Shown: positions 1-8,677, counted from the stretch's first letter. The stretch: DNA of 64,000 nt from Anaerolineae bacterium (GCA_022841825.1 JALHQT010000005.1:310001-374000); one strand, 5' to 3'. The notes: a model not told the origin generated them from the letters alone. Made by a program: numbers and translations.

Positions 1-157
1 AGCCAATTGCAAGACGAAGCCCAAATTAGCGTGAGCAAATACAAACGTCTCTTAAATCGATCTCCATCAATATTTTATACGTTCTTCATAAAGCGCGGGC
101 ACTATTGTGCACTGTACCTGTGAGAACGTTTACCGCTTCACAGAAGGACAATCGCCT

Positions 158-1024
158 ATGTCCAGCCCCGCGACCTATTTCATCCACATCACCGATACCC
201 ACGTCAAAGCGCCGTCCGGCAAGCCATTCCTCAACCTGGATACTACCGCCAAGCTGCGCGCCATCTTCACAGCGGTGCGCGACCTCAGCATCGCGCCATC
301 GTTCTTCGTCATCAGCGGCGACCTCGCCCACGAGGGCGATATCGAGGACTATCGCTTTCTCAAGACACTGATCGACGAAGAGAGCGCAGCGTTCGGCGTG
401 CCGATCTTCGTCGCGCTCGGCAACCACGACCACCGCGCACCCTTCCGCGAGGGATTTCTGGGCGAAGCGCCCTCCGAAGAGCCGTACTACTACACGGCGA
501 TGGTGGGCGATGCGCGCGTGATCGTTCTGAATTCGCAAATTCCCGGCAAAGTTGAAGGCGTCATCGACGAAACACAGCTCGCCTGGCTGCGCGACCAGCT
601 CATTACACGCGCCCCCGGCGGCACCGTCCTCGTGCTGCATCATCCGCCCACGCCTAACACCATGCCTCTGCTCAAGGATCACGGTCTCACCAATCCTGAC
701 GCGCTGGCAGAAGTCATTGCGGGCAGCGACATCGTCGGCGTGCTGTCCGGTCACATCCACTTCAACAGCATCGGCGTCTACGCGGGCACGCTGAGTGTCG
801 CGCTGGCGGGCAGCGCCTTCAACCTCGACCCGACGACGCCATCGAGCATGAAGATGTTCGACAGCAGCGGCTACAGCCTCTGCATGATCCGCGACGGCAA
901 GCTGATTGCGCAGCCGATGCCCATGCCCGGCGAACACCCCATGGTGCTTCACTGGCATGTCGGCGCGTCTCTTCACGACATCGCCGAGCATCCCGAACGT
1001 ATCCCGGAAGAAATCCGTTCGTAA
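158..1024 (+). CDS. Calcineurin-like metallophosphoesterase (cyclic-nucleotide/glycerophosphodiester phosphodiesterase type)
   Basis: A 288-residue protein of the class III phosphodiesterase (CpdA/GpdQ) fold. All dinuclear metal motifs are visible in order: DTH at residues 13-15, GD at 54-55, GNHD at 88-91, a mid-protein LHHPP, and SGHIH towards the C terminus. No signal peptide is seen, so it should act in the cytoplasm. The ATG at 158 is chosen over an in-frame start at 107 because AGAAGGA lies about 9 bases upstream of it. It precedes an ABC transporter and a phosphatase gene on the same strand, which suggests hydrolysis of an imported phosphodiester or sugar phosphate. That link is inference; the enzyme class is secure. 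Confidence 0.88.
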   Translation: MSSPATYFIHITDTHVKAPSGKPFLNLDTTAKLRAIFTAVRDLSIAPSFFVISGDLAHEGDIEDYRFLKTLIDEESAAFGVPIFVALGNHDHRAPFREGFLGEAPSEEPYYYTAMVGDARVIVLNSQIPGKVEGVIDETQLAWLRDQLITRAPGGTVLVLHHPPTPNTMPLLKDHGLTNPDALAEVIAGSDIVGVLSGHIHFNSIGVYAGTLSVALAGSAFNLDPTTPSSMKMFDSSGYSLCMIRDGKLIAQPMPMPGEHPMVLHWHVGASLHDIAEHPERIPEEIRS

Positions 1025-1056
1025 GCGAAAGCCTTTGCGCTCTATGTCTTTTCTTT

Positions 1057-1114
1057 GGCGTCCCTGGCGTCCTGGCGGTTCCATCGAATCAACCGCCAGG
1101 ACGCCAGGGACGCC
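1057..1114. repeat. Perfect inverted repeat, 24-bp arms
   Basis: Arms at 1057-1080 and 1091-1114 are exact reverse complements around a 10-base loop. Each arm is made of stuttering GGCGTCC/TGGCG words. One related arm occurs at about 34575-34614. There is no T-tract on the gene-proximal side, so it is not a textbook terminator. Confidence 0.85.
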
Positions 1115-1179
1115 AGAAAAACCTTGTGCTTTCTGCTTCTGTTCCTTCGTCATGTGCTTCGATAAGGAGAATCTGTTCA

Positions 1180-2472
1180 ATGCGCAAGTTGTTCCTTGGT
1201 CTCGTATTCGTCGTCGCGCTGCTCATCACCGGCAGCGCCTTCGCCCAGGACTTCCCGACCATTCCTGAAGGCGAAACCGTCACCATCCGCTTCTACAGCT
1301 ACAACCTCGGCAATGCGACGTTTGGTCCCGGCACCGAACAACTCATCGCCGAGTTCATGGAACTGAACCCGAACGTCATCGTCGAAGGTGTCGCCGTGCC
1401 CGCCGGTGAAATGACGGCGCGCGTCCAGGCGGACATCGCCGCCGGAACGCCGCCGGATGTCGCGCAGCTCATCTTCGACGCGACCGATTTCATCGTCAAC
1501 AACTTCGCCGCGGTGCCGCTGGAAAGCATCGTCCCTGCCGAAGAACTGGCGGCGCATTTTGAAGGCTTCTCGCCCAACGGCTTGCGCCTGGGTCAGTTGA
1601 ACGACCAGACCTACGGCTTGGCATTCACCTTCAGCACGCCCGTCCTCTTCTACAATGCCGACGTGCTGCGCGCTGCCGGTCTCGACCCGGAAAACCCGCC
1701 GACGACCTGGGAAGAGGTCAAGGAAGCTTCGCTGACCATCACCGAAACGACCGACTTTGAAGGCGTCCACATCGCAGGCTTGGGCGGTTTCGATTGGCTG
1801 ACCCAGTCGCTCATCAACAGCAATGGCGGCAGCGTCATGAACGATGACCGCACCGAGATCGCCTTCGGAAGCGAAGAAGCGATTGGCGCGATTTCGATGT
1901 GGCAGGATCTTGTCCTGAGCGGCGCACACACCCGCCTGACCGATGGTGAGGCGGTCGAGACCATGTTCACCGGGCAGCTTGGCTTCTATCTTCAGACCAG
2001 CGCCCTGCACTTCGGCATGAGCAATGCCGCCGAAGGTGCGGGCTGGGAACTGCGCGCCGCTCCGATGCCGCAGTTTGGCGACCTGCCGACCGTCCCGGTC
2101 AACTCTGGCAGCGCGCTCTTCATCCTCTCGGACGACCCGGCACGTCAGCGCGCATCCTGGGAATTCCTGAAGTTCGTCACCAGCGAGCGCGGTTATACCA
2201 TCATCACCAGCCAGATGGGCTACCTGACGCTCCGCCCGTCGATTGTCGAAGAGCCTGAATATCTTCAGGCATGGGCAGAAGAGAATCCGTATATCTTCGT
2301 CAATCTGGAGCAGCTTACACGGCTCGAACCCTGGGCATCGTATCCGGGTCCCAACTGGCGTCAGATCGAAACCATCCTGCTGGAAGCCGTGCAGACCGCC
2401 GTCACCAGCGAAGGCGATGTGGCGACCATCATGACCGATGCGGCGACGCGCGCCCAGGCGTTGATGCCGTAA
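1180..2472 (+). CDS. ABC transporter extracellular solute-binding protein (carbohydrate type)
   Basis: A 430-residue family 1 solute-binding protein that would deliver a sugar or sugar-phosphate-like ligand to the permeases encoded downstream. The N terminus (MRKLFLGLVFVVALLITGSA, then FAQ) is a signal peptide with an AXA cleavage site and no lipobox cysteine, unlike many monoderm binding proteins. Typical features are GTPPDV near residue 90 and a C-terminal TDAATRAQALMP helix. The start at 1180 is fixed by AAGGAGA at 1164-1170; an earlier in-frame ATG at 1126 lies inside an inverted-repeat region. No ATPase gene is adjacent, so a shared MsmK/UgpC-type ATPase elsewhere is likely. The ligand cannot be read from the sequence. 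Confidence 0.9.
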   Translation: MRKLFLGLVFVVALLITGSAFAQDFPTIPEGETVTIRFYSYNLGNATFGPGTEQLIAEFMELNPNVIVEGVAVPAGEMTARVQADIAAGTPPDVAQLIFDATDFIVNNFAAVPLESIVPAEELAAHFEGFSPNGLRLGQLNDQTYGLAFTFSTPVLFYNADVLRAAGLDPENPPTTWEEVKEASLTITETTDFEGVHIAGLGGFDWLTQSLINSNGGSVMNDDRTEIAFGSEEAIGAISMWQDLVLSGAHTRLTDGEAVETMFTGQLGFYLQTSALHFGMSNAAEGAGWELRAAPMPQFGDLPTVPVNSGSALFILSDDPARQRASWEFLKFVTSERGYTIITSQMGYLTLRPSIVEEPEYLQAWAEENPYIFVNLEQLTRLEPWASYPGPNWRQIETILLEAVQTAVTSEGDVATIMTDAATRAQALMP

Positions 2473-2490
2473 ACAGACAAGACAATGTGC

Positions 2491-2583
2491 GGACGAGGCA
2501 TGCCTCGTCCCTACGAACGCGCTTTTACGCGGGACGACCCATGGGTCGTCCCGCGCAAAACGGGCAGACACACGGGTCTGCCC
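2491..2583. repeat. Three consecutive perfect hairpins between binding-protein and permease genes
   Basis: Palindromes lie at 2491-2510 (GGACGAGGCATGCCTCGTCC), 2529-2554 (26 bp, exact) and 2562-2583 (8-bp arms). They differ in arm sequence but each is fully self-complementary. Stem-loops at this junction are known in other ABC operons to protect upstream binding-protein mRNA and lower permease expression; that role here is inference. Confidence 0.8.
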
Positions 2584-2621
2584 CTACAGACACCGAAAAC
2601 ACCGCCCATCACTAAAATGGG

Positions 2622-3605
2622 ATGACCGATATGCAACGAGACACGCGCCTGACACTCAACCCCGCTGCCGCCACGCGCAGCGCTGCTGTTTTAGCGAAAA
2701 CCCGTTCGAGCAGCCTCACCTGGCTGAACCGACTCGAACCGTACCTCTACCTCCTACCGGCGGTGATCGCCGTCGGCATCTGGATCTACCGTCCGCTGCT
2801 GCAAACCATCGAACTCAGCTTCTATCAGTGGAACATGCTGCCAACCGCGCCGCGAACCTTCGTCGGCTGGCAGAATTACGCGCAGCTCTTCGCACTGCCA
2901 GAGATGAGCCGCGCGCTCCTCAACACCGCCGTCTACATGCTGGGCATCCTGCCGCTCTCGGTCGTGCTGCCGATGGTCGTCGCCATTCTGACGCAGGACA
3001 TCGGCAAGCGCGCGCGCACGCTCTACCGCATGTTGATCTTCCTGCCTGTCATCATCGCCCCAGTCGTCGTCGCGGTCGTCTGGCGCTGGATTCTCCACCC
3101 GACCAACGGCATTCTGAACAATACGCTCGAAGCCCTCTCCCTCATCGAAGAACCGCTGCGCTTCTTCACCGACGAGCGGCTCGCCATTTGGGCGATCATC
3201 TTTATCACCGGCTGGAAACTGATCGGCTTCAGCACGCTGATCTTCTCCGCCGCGCTCACCAACATCAACCGCGAATACATCGAAGCGGCGCAGATCGACG
3301 GCGCGTCGCGCTGGCAGATCACCCGCTTCCTGCTTATCCCGCTCCTTTCGCCCACCATTCTCTTCATGACGATGCTGACGCTGCTGCTGGCGTCGCAGTG
3401 GTCGTTCGCCTACATCAACGTGCTGACGCAGGGCGGACCGCTGAACGCGACGACCAACATCTATTTCCTGCTTTGGAACTATGGCTTCCGCAGTTTCGCA
3501 GTCGGGTGGAGCTCGGCGGCGGCGACCGTCTTCTTCCTCGGCTTCAGCATCATCGCGCTGCTGTTCATCCGCCTGAGCAGCCGGTTTGCCTTCTATGACA
3601 ATTAG
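2622..3605 (+). CDS. ABC transporter permease, MalF/UgpA type
   Basis: A 327-residue inner-membrane permease with six predicted transmembrane segments, the first around residues 39-57 (YLYLLPAVIAVGIWIY). The cytoplasmic EAA loop is clear (EAAQIDGASRWQITRFLLIP), the docking site for an ATPase subunit. It forms a heterodimer with the permease encoded at 3744. It follows the binding-protein gene after 149 bp of hairpin-rich DNA, so it may be translated at a lower level from the same mRNA. Confidence 0.9.
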   Translation: MTDMQRDTRLTLNPAAATRSAAVLAKTRSSSLTWLNRLEPYLYLLPAVIAVGIWIYRPLLQTIELSFYQWNMLPTAPRTFVGWQNYAQLFALPEMSRALLNTAVYMLGILPLSVVLPMVVAILTQDIGKRARTLYRMLIFLPVIIAPVVVAVVWRWILHPTNGILNNTLEALSLIEEPLRFFTDERLAIWAIIFITGWKLIGFSTLIFSAALTNINREYIEAAQIDGASRWQITRFLLIPLLSPTILFMTMLTLLLASQWSFAYINVLTQGGPLNATTNIYFLLWNYGFRSFAVGWSSAAATVFFLGFSIIALLFIRLSSRFAFYDN

Positions 3606-3630
3606 GCAAAAACAGGTGATGAGAAATCGA

Positions 3631-3724
3631 GTGCGTAGTGCGTGGTGCGAAGTGCGAACATGCAAAACGTAACCGTGCCTGCACTGACCCGGCTTGTTCG
3701 CACGACGCACTGCGCACCACGCAC
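3631..3724. repeat. Inverted repeat of stuttering GTGCG words
   Basis: Imperfect 30-bp arms at 3631-3660 and 3695-3724, each built of about four GTGCG-like units (GTGCGTAGTGCGTGGTGCG). The same family recurs at 6279-6330 and 20860-20945. It separates the two permease genes. Confidence 0.8.
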
Positions 3725-3743
3725 TTCATAAGGATGGATGACC

Positions 3744-4562
3744 ATGACAACAACCGCCAGGCGTCCGCAGTATCTCAGCCACGCGCTGCTGCTCACCCTC
3801 AGCTTCCTGGCGATCTTTCCGATCTACTGGATGATCATCACGTCCGTGCGTCCCGAACGGGAGATCTATTCGCCCGCACCCATCCCTGGCGAGGTGAGCT
3901 TCGAGAACTACGAACGCGCTTGGAACGCTATCCCGATGGCGCGGATGCTGGGGAACACCATTGCCACCGCTGTTTCCCAGACGATATTTCAGCTCACCAC
4001 CAGCGTTCTGGCGGCATACGCCTTCGCGCGCTGGCGCTTCCCAGGTCGCAACATCCTCTACGCGCTCTTTGCGCTGACGTGGCTGGTGCCGTTCCAGGCG
4101 ATCATGATCCCCAATTACGTCCTGCTCACACAATTGGGCTGGCGTGATACACTCTTTGCATTGATCGTTCCGAATATTGGCTCGGCATTCGCGGTGCTGC
4201 TGCTCTTCCAGAGCTTCAAGGCATTCCCGCTGGAGCTGATCGACGCCGCGCGCATCGACGGCGCGGGGAGCTGGGGAATTCTGTGGCGGGTTGTGTTCCC
4301 GAACCTGCGCGCTTCGATTGCATCGTTGGGCGTCCTGCTCTTCATCTCGTCGTGGAACGATTACTTCTGGCCCCTGCTGGTGACGAGCCGACCGGAGAAC
4401 TCGACCGTTCAGATCGGCTTGCAGGCGTTCATGTCCAGCGATATGAACCTGTGGGGACCGCTGATGGCGGCGGCGACGCTCGCCAGCCTACCCATCCTCG
4501 TGATGTATCTGCTGTTACAGCGGCAGGTGATTGATTCGTTCGTGAAATCGGGGTTACGCTAA
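3744..4562 (+). CDS. ABC transporter permease, MalG/UgpE type
   Basis: A 272-residue partner permease with six predicted transmembrane segments and an EAA loop (DAARIDGAGSWGILWRVVFP). AAGGA at 3730-3734 favours the ATG at 3744 (9-base spacing) over the in-frame ATG at 3738. The short C terminus ending near FVKSGLR is typical of MalG-like subunits. The stop codon overlaps the start of the downstream phosphatase gene, so the two are translationally coupled. Confidence 0.9.
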   Translation: MTTTARRPQYLSHALLLTLSFLAIFPIYWMIITSVRPEREIYSPAPIPGEVSFENYERAWNAIPMARMLGNTIATAVSQTIFQLTTSVLAAYAFARWRFPGRNILYALFALTWLVPFQAIMIPNYVLLTQLGWRDTLFALIVPNIGSAFAVLLLFQSFKAFPLELIDAARIDGAGSWGILWRVVFPNLRASIASLGVLLFISSWNDYFWPLLVTSRPENSTVQIGLQAFMSSDMNLWGPLMAAATLASLPILVMYLLLQRQVIDSFVKSGLR

Positions 4563-5311
4563 TGATCGACATCTCCTCTGACGTCCAGCGCCGTGTCCCG
4601 CTGGAAAACGCCTATAACGTGCGCGAAATCGGTGGCTATCCTACGGCGTCCGGCGGGCGCACGCGGCAGGGCAGAATCTACCGTGCTGACAGCCTGCATC
4701 GTCTGAGCGCCGAAGACCAGGCGCGCCTGCGCGAGCGCGGCATCCGCACCGTCATCGACCTGCGGCGCGACGACGAAGTGGCGCAGGCACCCAACGTCTT
4801 CGCCAGCGCACCAGACATGATCTACCGCCATATCTCGCTCTTCGTCACACGCCCCAGCACGGGCGTCCAGCAGGGGACGTTCCCGCTCTCGCTGACGGAC
4901 GTCTATCGCTATATCCTGGAAAGCAGTCAGGCACCGATGCACATGGTGATGAGCGAGATCCTGTCGTCTGAAGGCGCGGTCTTGTTCCACTGCACGGCGG
5001 GCAAAGATCGCACGGGTCTCGTCGCCGCGCTGCTGCTCGACCTGGCAGGGGTCAGCCGCGAAGAAATCGTCCACGACTACGCACTGACGGAGCCTTATAT
5101 CGAGCCGCTCATGCACGAGCTGCGCGAGAATCGTCCTGCAGCAATGCCGCTGGAGCTGTACGTCAAGCTGCTCGACGCCAAGCCGGAATTCATGCGCGCT
5201 ACGCTCGAACATCTCGATACGACGTACGGCGGCAGCGCGGGTTACCTGCGCGCGCTCGGCTGGCGAGATGAGGATGTCGCGCGGCTGCGGAGCGTGATCG
5301 TCGAGTCTTGA
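4562..5311 (+). CDS. Tyrosine/serine protein phosphatase-like enzyme (Y_phosphatase3 family)
   Basis: A 249-residue cysteine-dependent phosphatase. The P-loop HCTAGKDRTG holds the nucleophile Cys144 and the phosphate-binding Arg150. The N-terminal NVREIGGYP motif and VIDLRRDDEV are family hallmarks. It has no signal peptide. The ATG shares bases with the stop of the permease gene (TAATG), so it is the last gene of the transporter operon. With the phosphoesterase at the other end it brackets the transporter with phosphate-removing enzymes, suggesting a phosphorylated substrate. The natural substrate may be protein, lipid or small molecule. Confidence 0.85.
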   Translation: MIDISSDVQRRVPLENAYNVREIGGYPTASGGRTRQGRIYRADSLHRLSAEDQARLRERGIRTVIDLRRDDEVAQAPNVFASAPDMIYRHISLFVTRPSTGVQQGTFPLSLTDVYRYILESSQAPMHMVMSEILSSEGAVLFHCTAGKDRTGLVAALLLDLAGVSREEIVHDYALTEPYIEPLMHELRENRPAAMPLELYVKLLDAKPEFMRATLEHLDTTYGGSAGYLRALGWRDEDVARLRSVIVES

Positions 5312-5426
5312 ACCAGAAGCATTGAAACACGAAGGGGCGAAGGGACGAAGGTTCACGGAGGGATGGATAATCTCCAATCCCCTATGCAGCAAGTTAGGGA
5401 TCACCTAGCTTATTTAGGTCGCGCGC

Positions 5427-5549
5427 CTGCGGTTCAAAACCGCAGCCTGACAATGGAATTGCAAGCCCGTAAACGGGCTGACGAAAGCCGTCACAGCCCG
5501 TTTACGGGCTTTTGCAGAGAGTCTTAGCCCGCAGTTTTGAACTGCGGGC
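5427..5549. repeat. Four-hairpin palindromic element (A-B-B'-A')
   Basis: Hairpin A at 5427-5445 (CTGCGGTTCAAAACCGCAG), B at 5464-5479 (AGCCCGTAAACGGGCT), B' at 5495-5510 (AGCCCGTTTACGGGCT, the reverse complement of B) and A' at 5527-5549. B and B' also pair with each other, so larger folds are possible. It fills most of the 298-bp gap between convergent genes; the rest (5312-5426) has only weak GAAGG-type repeats and no ORF. Confidence 0.8.
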
Positions 5550-5609
5550 GGACGAAATGCGACCAACAACGCTCAACTTGCAGGGTATGGCGCAGAGTGC
5601 ATCCTGCTC

Positions 5610-6245
5610 CTACAGTCGGGCGACGCTCTTCCGTGCCTCCGCGATTTCGTCGTCGCTGATGGTGTGCCCCATGCCCTGGTAGATGCGTTCGGTCACCTCC
5701 GCGCCCAGCACGCGAAGCTGCGCCGTCGTCTCCTGCACGCGCGCCACCGGGATATGAAAGTCCTGCGCGTCGCAGCCGATGAAGACCGGCGTTCCATCAA
5801 ACGAGCCGCGATAGCGCTGCGGATCGATCTCCTTGCCGATCAACCCGCCGCTGAAGACCAGCAGCCCGCCCCAGCGCTGTGCATGGCGCGCCGCGAACTC
5901 CGCCGCCAGGCATGCCCCCTGCGAAAAGCCCGCCAGCACGATCTTGTCCGCCGCAATGCCCTGCCCCTTCAAATGTTCGACCAGCGCGCCAACAGTCGCC
6001 AGCGCCGACGACAGATACGGCTCGTTGGCGTGGATCGGCTCGATGAAGCGGTAGGGATACCAGGTATTGCCCGCCGCCTGTGGCGCGATATACACCATGC
6101 CCTCGCGCGGCAGGACATCCGCCAGCCCCGCGATGTCCTCAGCGCTGCTGCCGCGCCCATGCAGCAGGATCATGGCGGAGGTCGCCTCGCCAAACGGCGC
6201 GCCTGTTACCAGGGCGCGTTGGTTTTCATGGATACGTTCGGTCAT
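5610..6245 (-). CDS. Carboxylesterase/phospholipase-type alpha/beta hydrolase (MhqD-like)
   Basis: A 211-residue serine hydrolase of the YpfH/MhqD carboxylesterase family. It has the oxyanion segment LLHGRGSS, the nucleophile elbow GFSQG with Ser108, a late Asp in GCDAQD and His in GMGHTI. It is cytosolic. It sits downstream of a VOC dioxygenase and a MarR gene on the same strand, the gene set controlled by MhqR in Bacillus subtilis, where MhqD is a hydrolase induced by quinones. The function in quinone detoxification is inferred from that context. Confidence 0.85.
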   Translation of the reverse strand: MTERIHENQRALVTGAPFGEATSAMILLHGRGSSAEDIAGLADVLPREGMVYIAPQAAGNTWYPYRFIEPIHANEPYLSSALATVGALVEHLKGQGIAADKIVLAGFSQGACLAAEFAARHAQRWGGLLVFSGGLIGKEIDPQRYRGSFDGTPVFIGCDAQDFHIPVARVQETTAQLRVLGAEVTERIYQGMGHTISDDEIAEARKSVARL

Positions 6246-6278
6246 CTGTGCGTCCTCATCCCTGCAATCGTTATGAGC

Positions 6279-6330
6279 AGTGCGTAGTGCGTGGTGCGAA
6301 CAAACAATTCAGCTTTTTCGCACTACGCAC
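6279..6330. repeat. Inverted repeat of stuttering GTGCG words (second copy)
   Basis: AGTGCGTAGTGCGTGGTGCG at 6279-6298 pairs with TTCGCACTACGCAC at 6317-6330. Same family as 3631-3724 and 20860-20945. It lies between the two genes of the hydrolase/dioxygenase operon. Confidence 0.75.
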
Positions 6331-6347
6331 CCGATTCTCGTTACTCT

Positions 6348-7301
6348 TCACGCATCCGTCGTCACGACCGGTATCTCGAACTTCGGCAGCGCCGCCGAGA
6401 TTTCTGCCCGCTGCGATTCGTACCACGATGGCAGCTTGAGCGCCGTACCGAGCGTCTCGACCGGCTCGTCATACAGAAAGCCGGGCGCGTCGGTCGCCAC
6501 CTCGAACAGCGTGCCGTTGGGCTCGCGGAAGTAGATCGAGTGGAAGTACTGGCGGTCGCGCACAGGGGATACGCTCAATCCCGCGCGCGAGAACTTTTCC
6601 AGATATTCCAACTGTTCGCTGTCATCGACCGTGCGGAAGGCGATGTGATGCACCGTGCCCGCGCCAAGCTGCCCCTGGGCTTCGCCGGGGCGTTCAAGCA
6701 GGTCGATATACAAGCCGATGTCGTTCGACGCGCCCTTGAAGCGCGTGCGGTTGCCATCGACGCCCGCCATCTCGTAGCCCATCAGGTCGAGCACGCGCGC
6801 CGTCGCCGCCGCCCGTGTCACGTTGAGTGTCACGCCATGAAAGCCACGCAGGGCGTGCGCTTCCGGCACGGGACCTTCTGCCCAATGCTGGATCGTCGCC
6901 GGCGCATCGTTGGCGACCAGCTCCAGACGCAGCCCGTCGGGGTCGGCAAAGGGGACGACCATGCTGCCCCAACGCTCGAAAGGCTGCTCGGTCAGCACGC
7001 CGTACCCTTGCAGGCGGTCGCGCCAATAGCCAATGGAGCCGGACGGGATGTTGTAGGCGACTGCCGCCGTCTCGCCGTTGCCTACCCGCCCGCGCTTCAG
7101 CCCGCGCCAGGGAAAGAACGTCATCACCGTGCCCGGCGTGCCGACCTTGTCCGCGTAGTAGAAGTGATAAGTGCCGGGGTCATCAAAGTTGACCGTCGTC
7201 TTGATCAGCCGCTGACCGAGGACGCGGTGGTAGAAATCGACATTTGCCTGCGGTTCGCTCGCCATCACCGTGACGTGATGAAGTCCCTGAATGCGCTCCA
7301 T
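6348..7301 (-). CDS. Ring-cleaving dioxygenase, VOC/glyoxalase superfamily (MhqA/MhqO-like)
   Basis: A 317-residue protein with two VOC halves. Metal-binding positions are visible: GLHHVTV at the N terminus, VHHIAFRT in the second half and a C-terminal TLFEVATD glutamate. This family cleaves catechol/hydroquinone rings or thiol-quinone adducts. The ATG at 7301 is preferred because GAAAGG lies upstream and the VOC fold begins straight after it; an ORF extension to 7334 is not needed. It lies between the MarR-type regulator and the hydrolase, all on one strand. B. subtilis MhqA/MhqO are the closest characterised analogues. Confidence 0.85.
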   Translation of the reverse strand: MERIQGLHHVTVMASEPQANVDFYHRVLGQRLIKTTVNFDDPGTYHFYYADKVGTPGTVMTFFPWRGLKRGRVGNGETAAVAYNIPSGSIGYWRDRLQGYGVLTEQPFERWGSMVVPFADPDGLRLELVANDAPATIQHWAEGPVPEAHALRGFHGVTLNVTRAAATARVLDLMGYEMAGVDGNRTRFKGASNDIGLYIDLLERPGEAQGQLGAGTVHHIAFRTVDDSEQLEYLEKFSRAGLSVSPVRDRQYFHSIYFREPNGTLFEVATDAPGFLYDEPVETLGTALKLPSWYESQRAEISAALPKFEIPVVTTDA

Positions 7302-7409
7302 CGGAACGTGCCTTTCGATTACTTTAGCATTCAACTATTGATTTATTAAAGTTTACTGGCATAAGAATCGCATCAGCGCAGCAAAACAGACTTATAAGAG
7401 ATCCCTGTT

Positions 7410-7859
7410 CTACTCACTCCCCATGCCGACTTTCTTGCACAATCGCGCCAATTCTTCCTGCTCGCCGGGCGACAGGCAGGCGAACGCTTCCACCACGCCC
7501 GTGATGTGGGTGGGCAAGACGCGCTCGACCATCGTACGACCCGCATCGGTCAGATGCACGGCGATATAGCGGCGGTCTTCACCGCTGCGCTCTCGTAAGA
7601 CCAAGCCACGCGCTTCCAGGTGGTCGATGACATGGGTGACATTGCCCGTCGTCTTGAGGATCTTCTCGGCGATCTGCGCCTGATACAACGTTCCCAGGTG
7701 ATAAAGGCTTTCCAACACGCCGAACTGACTGGGCGTGAGATGATAATCGTTCAGGTGGGCATTGATGCGCGAGCTGACCGAAGCAGAGGCACGGAATAAC
7801 TTAATGAAGGCATTGAGCGCACGGGTCTGCTCCTCAGTGCCGTCGTAATGGGTCGCCAT
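7410..7859 (-). CDS. MarR-family transcriptional regulator (MhqR-like)
   Basis: A 149-residue winged-helix repressor. The recognition region around residues 50-100 reads LTPSQFGVLESLYHLG, a TGNVTHVIDHLEARGLV helix and the wing RSGEDRRYIAVHLT, all MarR signatures. It is the first gene of a minus-strand cluster with the VOC dioxygenase and the carboxylesterase, and it diverges from the tag gene. Its likely role is release of the cluster on exposure to quinones or related electrophiles. That ligand assignment is by analogy with MhqR. Confidence 0.85.
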   Translation of the reverse strand: MATHYDGTEEQTRALNAFIKLFRASASVSSRINAHLNDYHLTPSQFGVLESLYHLGTLYQAQIAEKILKTTGNVTHVIDHLEARGLVLRERSGEDRRYIAVHLTDAGRTMVERVLPTHITGVVEAFACLSPGEQEELARLCKKVGMGSE

Positions 7860-7903
7860 GCAGTCGCCCCTAACGTGATGTATCGTTAATCATAACGTTT
7901 TCG

Positions 7904-7912
7904 TTCGAGATA
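7904..7912. promoter_or_regulatory. Possible MarR/MhqR half-site
   Basis: TTCGAGATA lies in the 95-bp divergent region between the MarR gene and tag. It resembles, from memory, half of the TATCTCGAA-type inverted repeat bound by B. subtilis MhqR. A longer imperfect pairing, GATGTATC with GATACACATC, spans 7877-7918. Weak support. Confidence 0.35.
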
Positions 7913-7954
7913 CACATCGTACTGGCGGATGAAACACAGATGATGAGGTGATGA

Positions 7955-8677
7955 ATGATGAGTCGCTGCGCCTGGGTCAACTTGAACGACGCGCTCTACG
8001 TGCGCTATCACGACGAGGAATGGGCTGTACCGCTGCGCGGGAACGACGCCGCGCTGTTCGAGCGCATCTGCCTGGAGGGCGCGCAGGCGGGCTTGAGCTG
8101 GATTACCATCCTGCGCAAGCGCGACAACTACCGCGCGGCATACGACGGGTTCGACCCGGCAGTTGTGGCGCGCTATGACGACGCGAAGGTCGCGGCGCTG
8201 CTGGCGAACGCGGGCATCGTGCGCAACCGCGCCAAGATCGCCGCGTCGATTGGCAATGCGCAGGCGGTTCTGCGCGTGCAGGAGGAATTCGGCTCGTTCG
8301 ACGCCTATCTGTGGCGCTATGTCGATGGCGTGCCAATCCAGAATCGCTGGCACAGTCTGAGCGAGATCCCCGCCGAGACGCCGCTTTCGCAAACGATCAG
8401 CAAAGACCTGCTGAAGCGCGGCTTCAAGTTCGTCGGTCCGACAATCTGCTACGCGATGATGCAGGCAGTTGGCATGGTCAACGATCATACGCTCGACTGC
8501 TTCCGCCACGATGAGGTCGCGGCGCTGGGGAAGGAGCATGATGACCTTGGCTTGCCGGATGGTGACGATGGTTCCACGCCACCGGAAATCATCCAAAGCA
8601 TTCAGCAGGGAATGCGCGAAGCGCTGGCGGGCAAAGGTCGCCCTGTTCAAGATCTGCTGGACGACCTTGATGGTTGA
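7955..8677 (+). CDS. tag: DNA-3-methyladenine glycosylase I
   Basis: A 240-residue base-excision enzyme that removes 3-methyladenine from alkylated DNA. The N-terminal Cys in MSRCAWV, the His in YHDEEWAVP and the pair in NDHTLDCF match the Cys-His-His-Cys zinc site of Tag. The central GLSWITILRKR and FDPAVVARY blocks are characteristic. Two adjacent ATG codons (7955 and 7958) are possible starts. The C-terminal tail from about residue 200 is longer than in E. coli Tag (187 residues) and is not conserved. It is monocistronic and divergent from the MarR gene. Confidence 0.93.
   Translation: MMSRCAWVNLNDALYVRYHDEEWAVPLRGNDAALFERICLEGAQAGLSWITILRKRDNYRAAYDGFDPAVVARYDDAKVAALLANAGIVRNRAKIAASIGNAQAVLRVQEEFGSFDAYLWRYVDGVPIQNRWHSLSEIPAETPLSQTISKDLLKRGFKFVGPTICYAMMQAVGMVNDHTLDCFRHDEVAALGKEHDDLGLPDGDDGSTPPEIIQSIQQGMREALAGKGRPVQDLLDDLDG

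Noticed and set aside
1-157. Leader region before the first gene
   Set aside because: Searched for a promoter and a partial gene; AT-rich but with no convincing -35/-10 pair and no ORF with coding character.
1057-1114. Terminator after the phosphoesterase gene
   Set aside because: The stem is strong but is followed by AGAAAAACC instead of a T-tract, and a related arm elsewhere marks it as a dispersed repeat.
1177-2571. 464-residue open frame on the minus strand
   Set aside because: Antisense shadow of the solute-binding protein, with no ribosome site and no recognisable domain.
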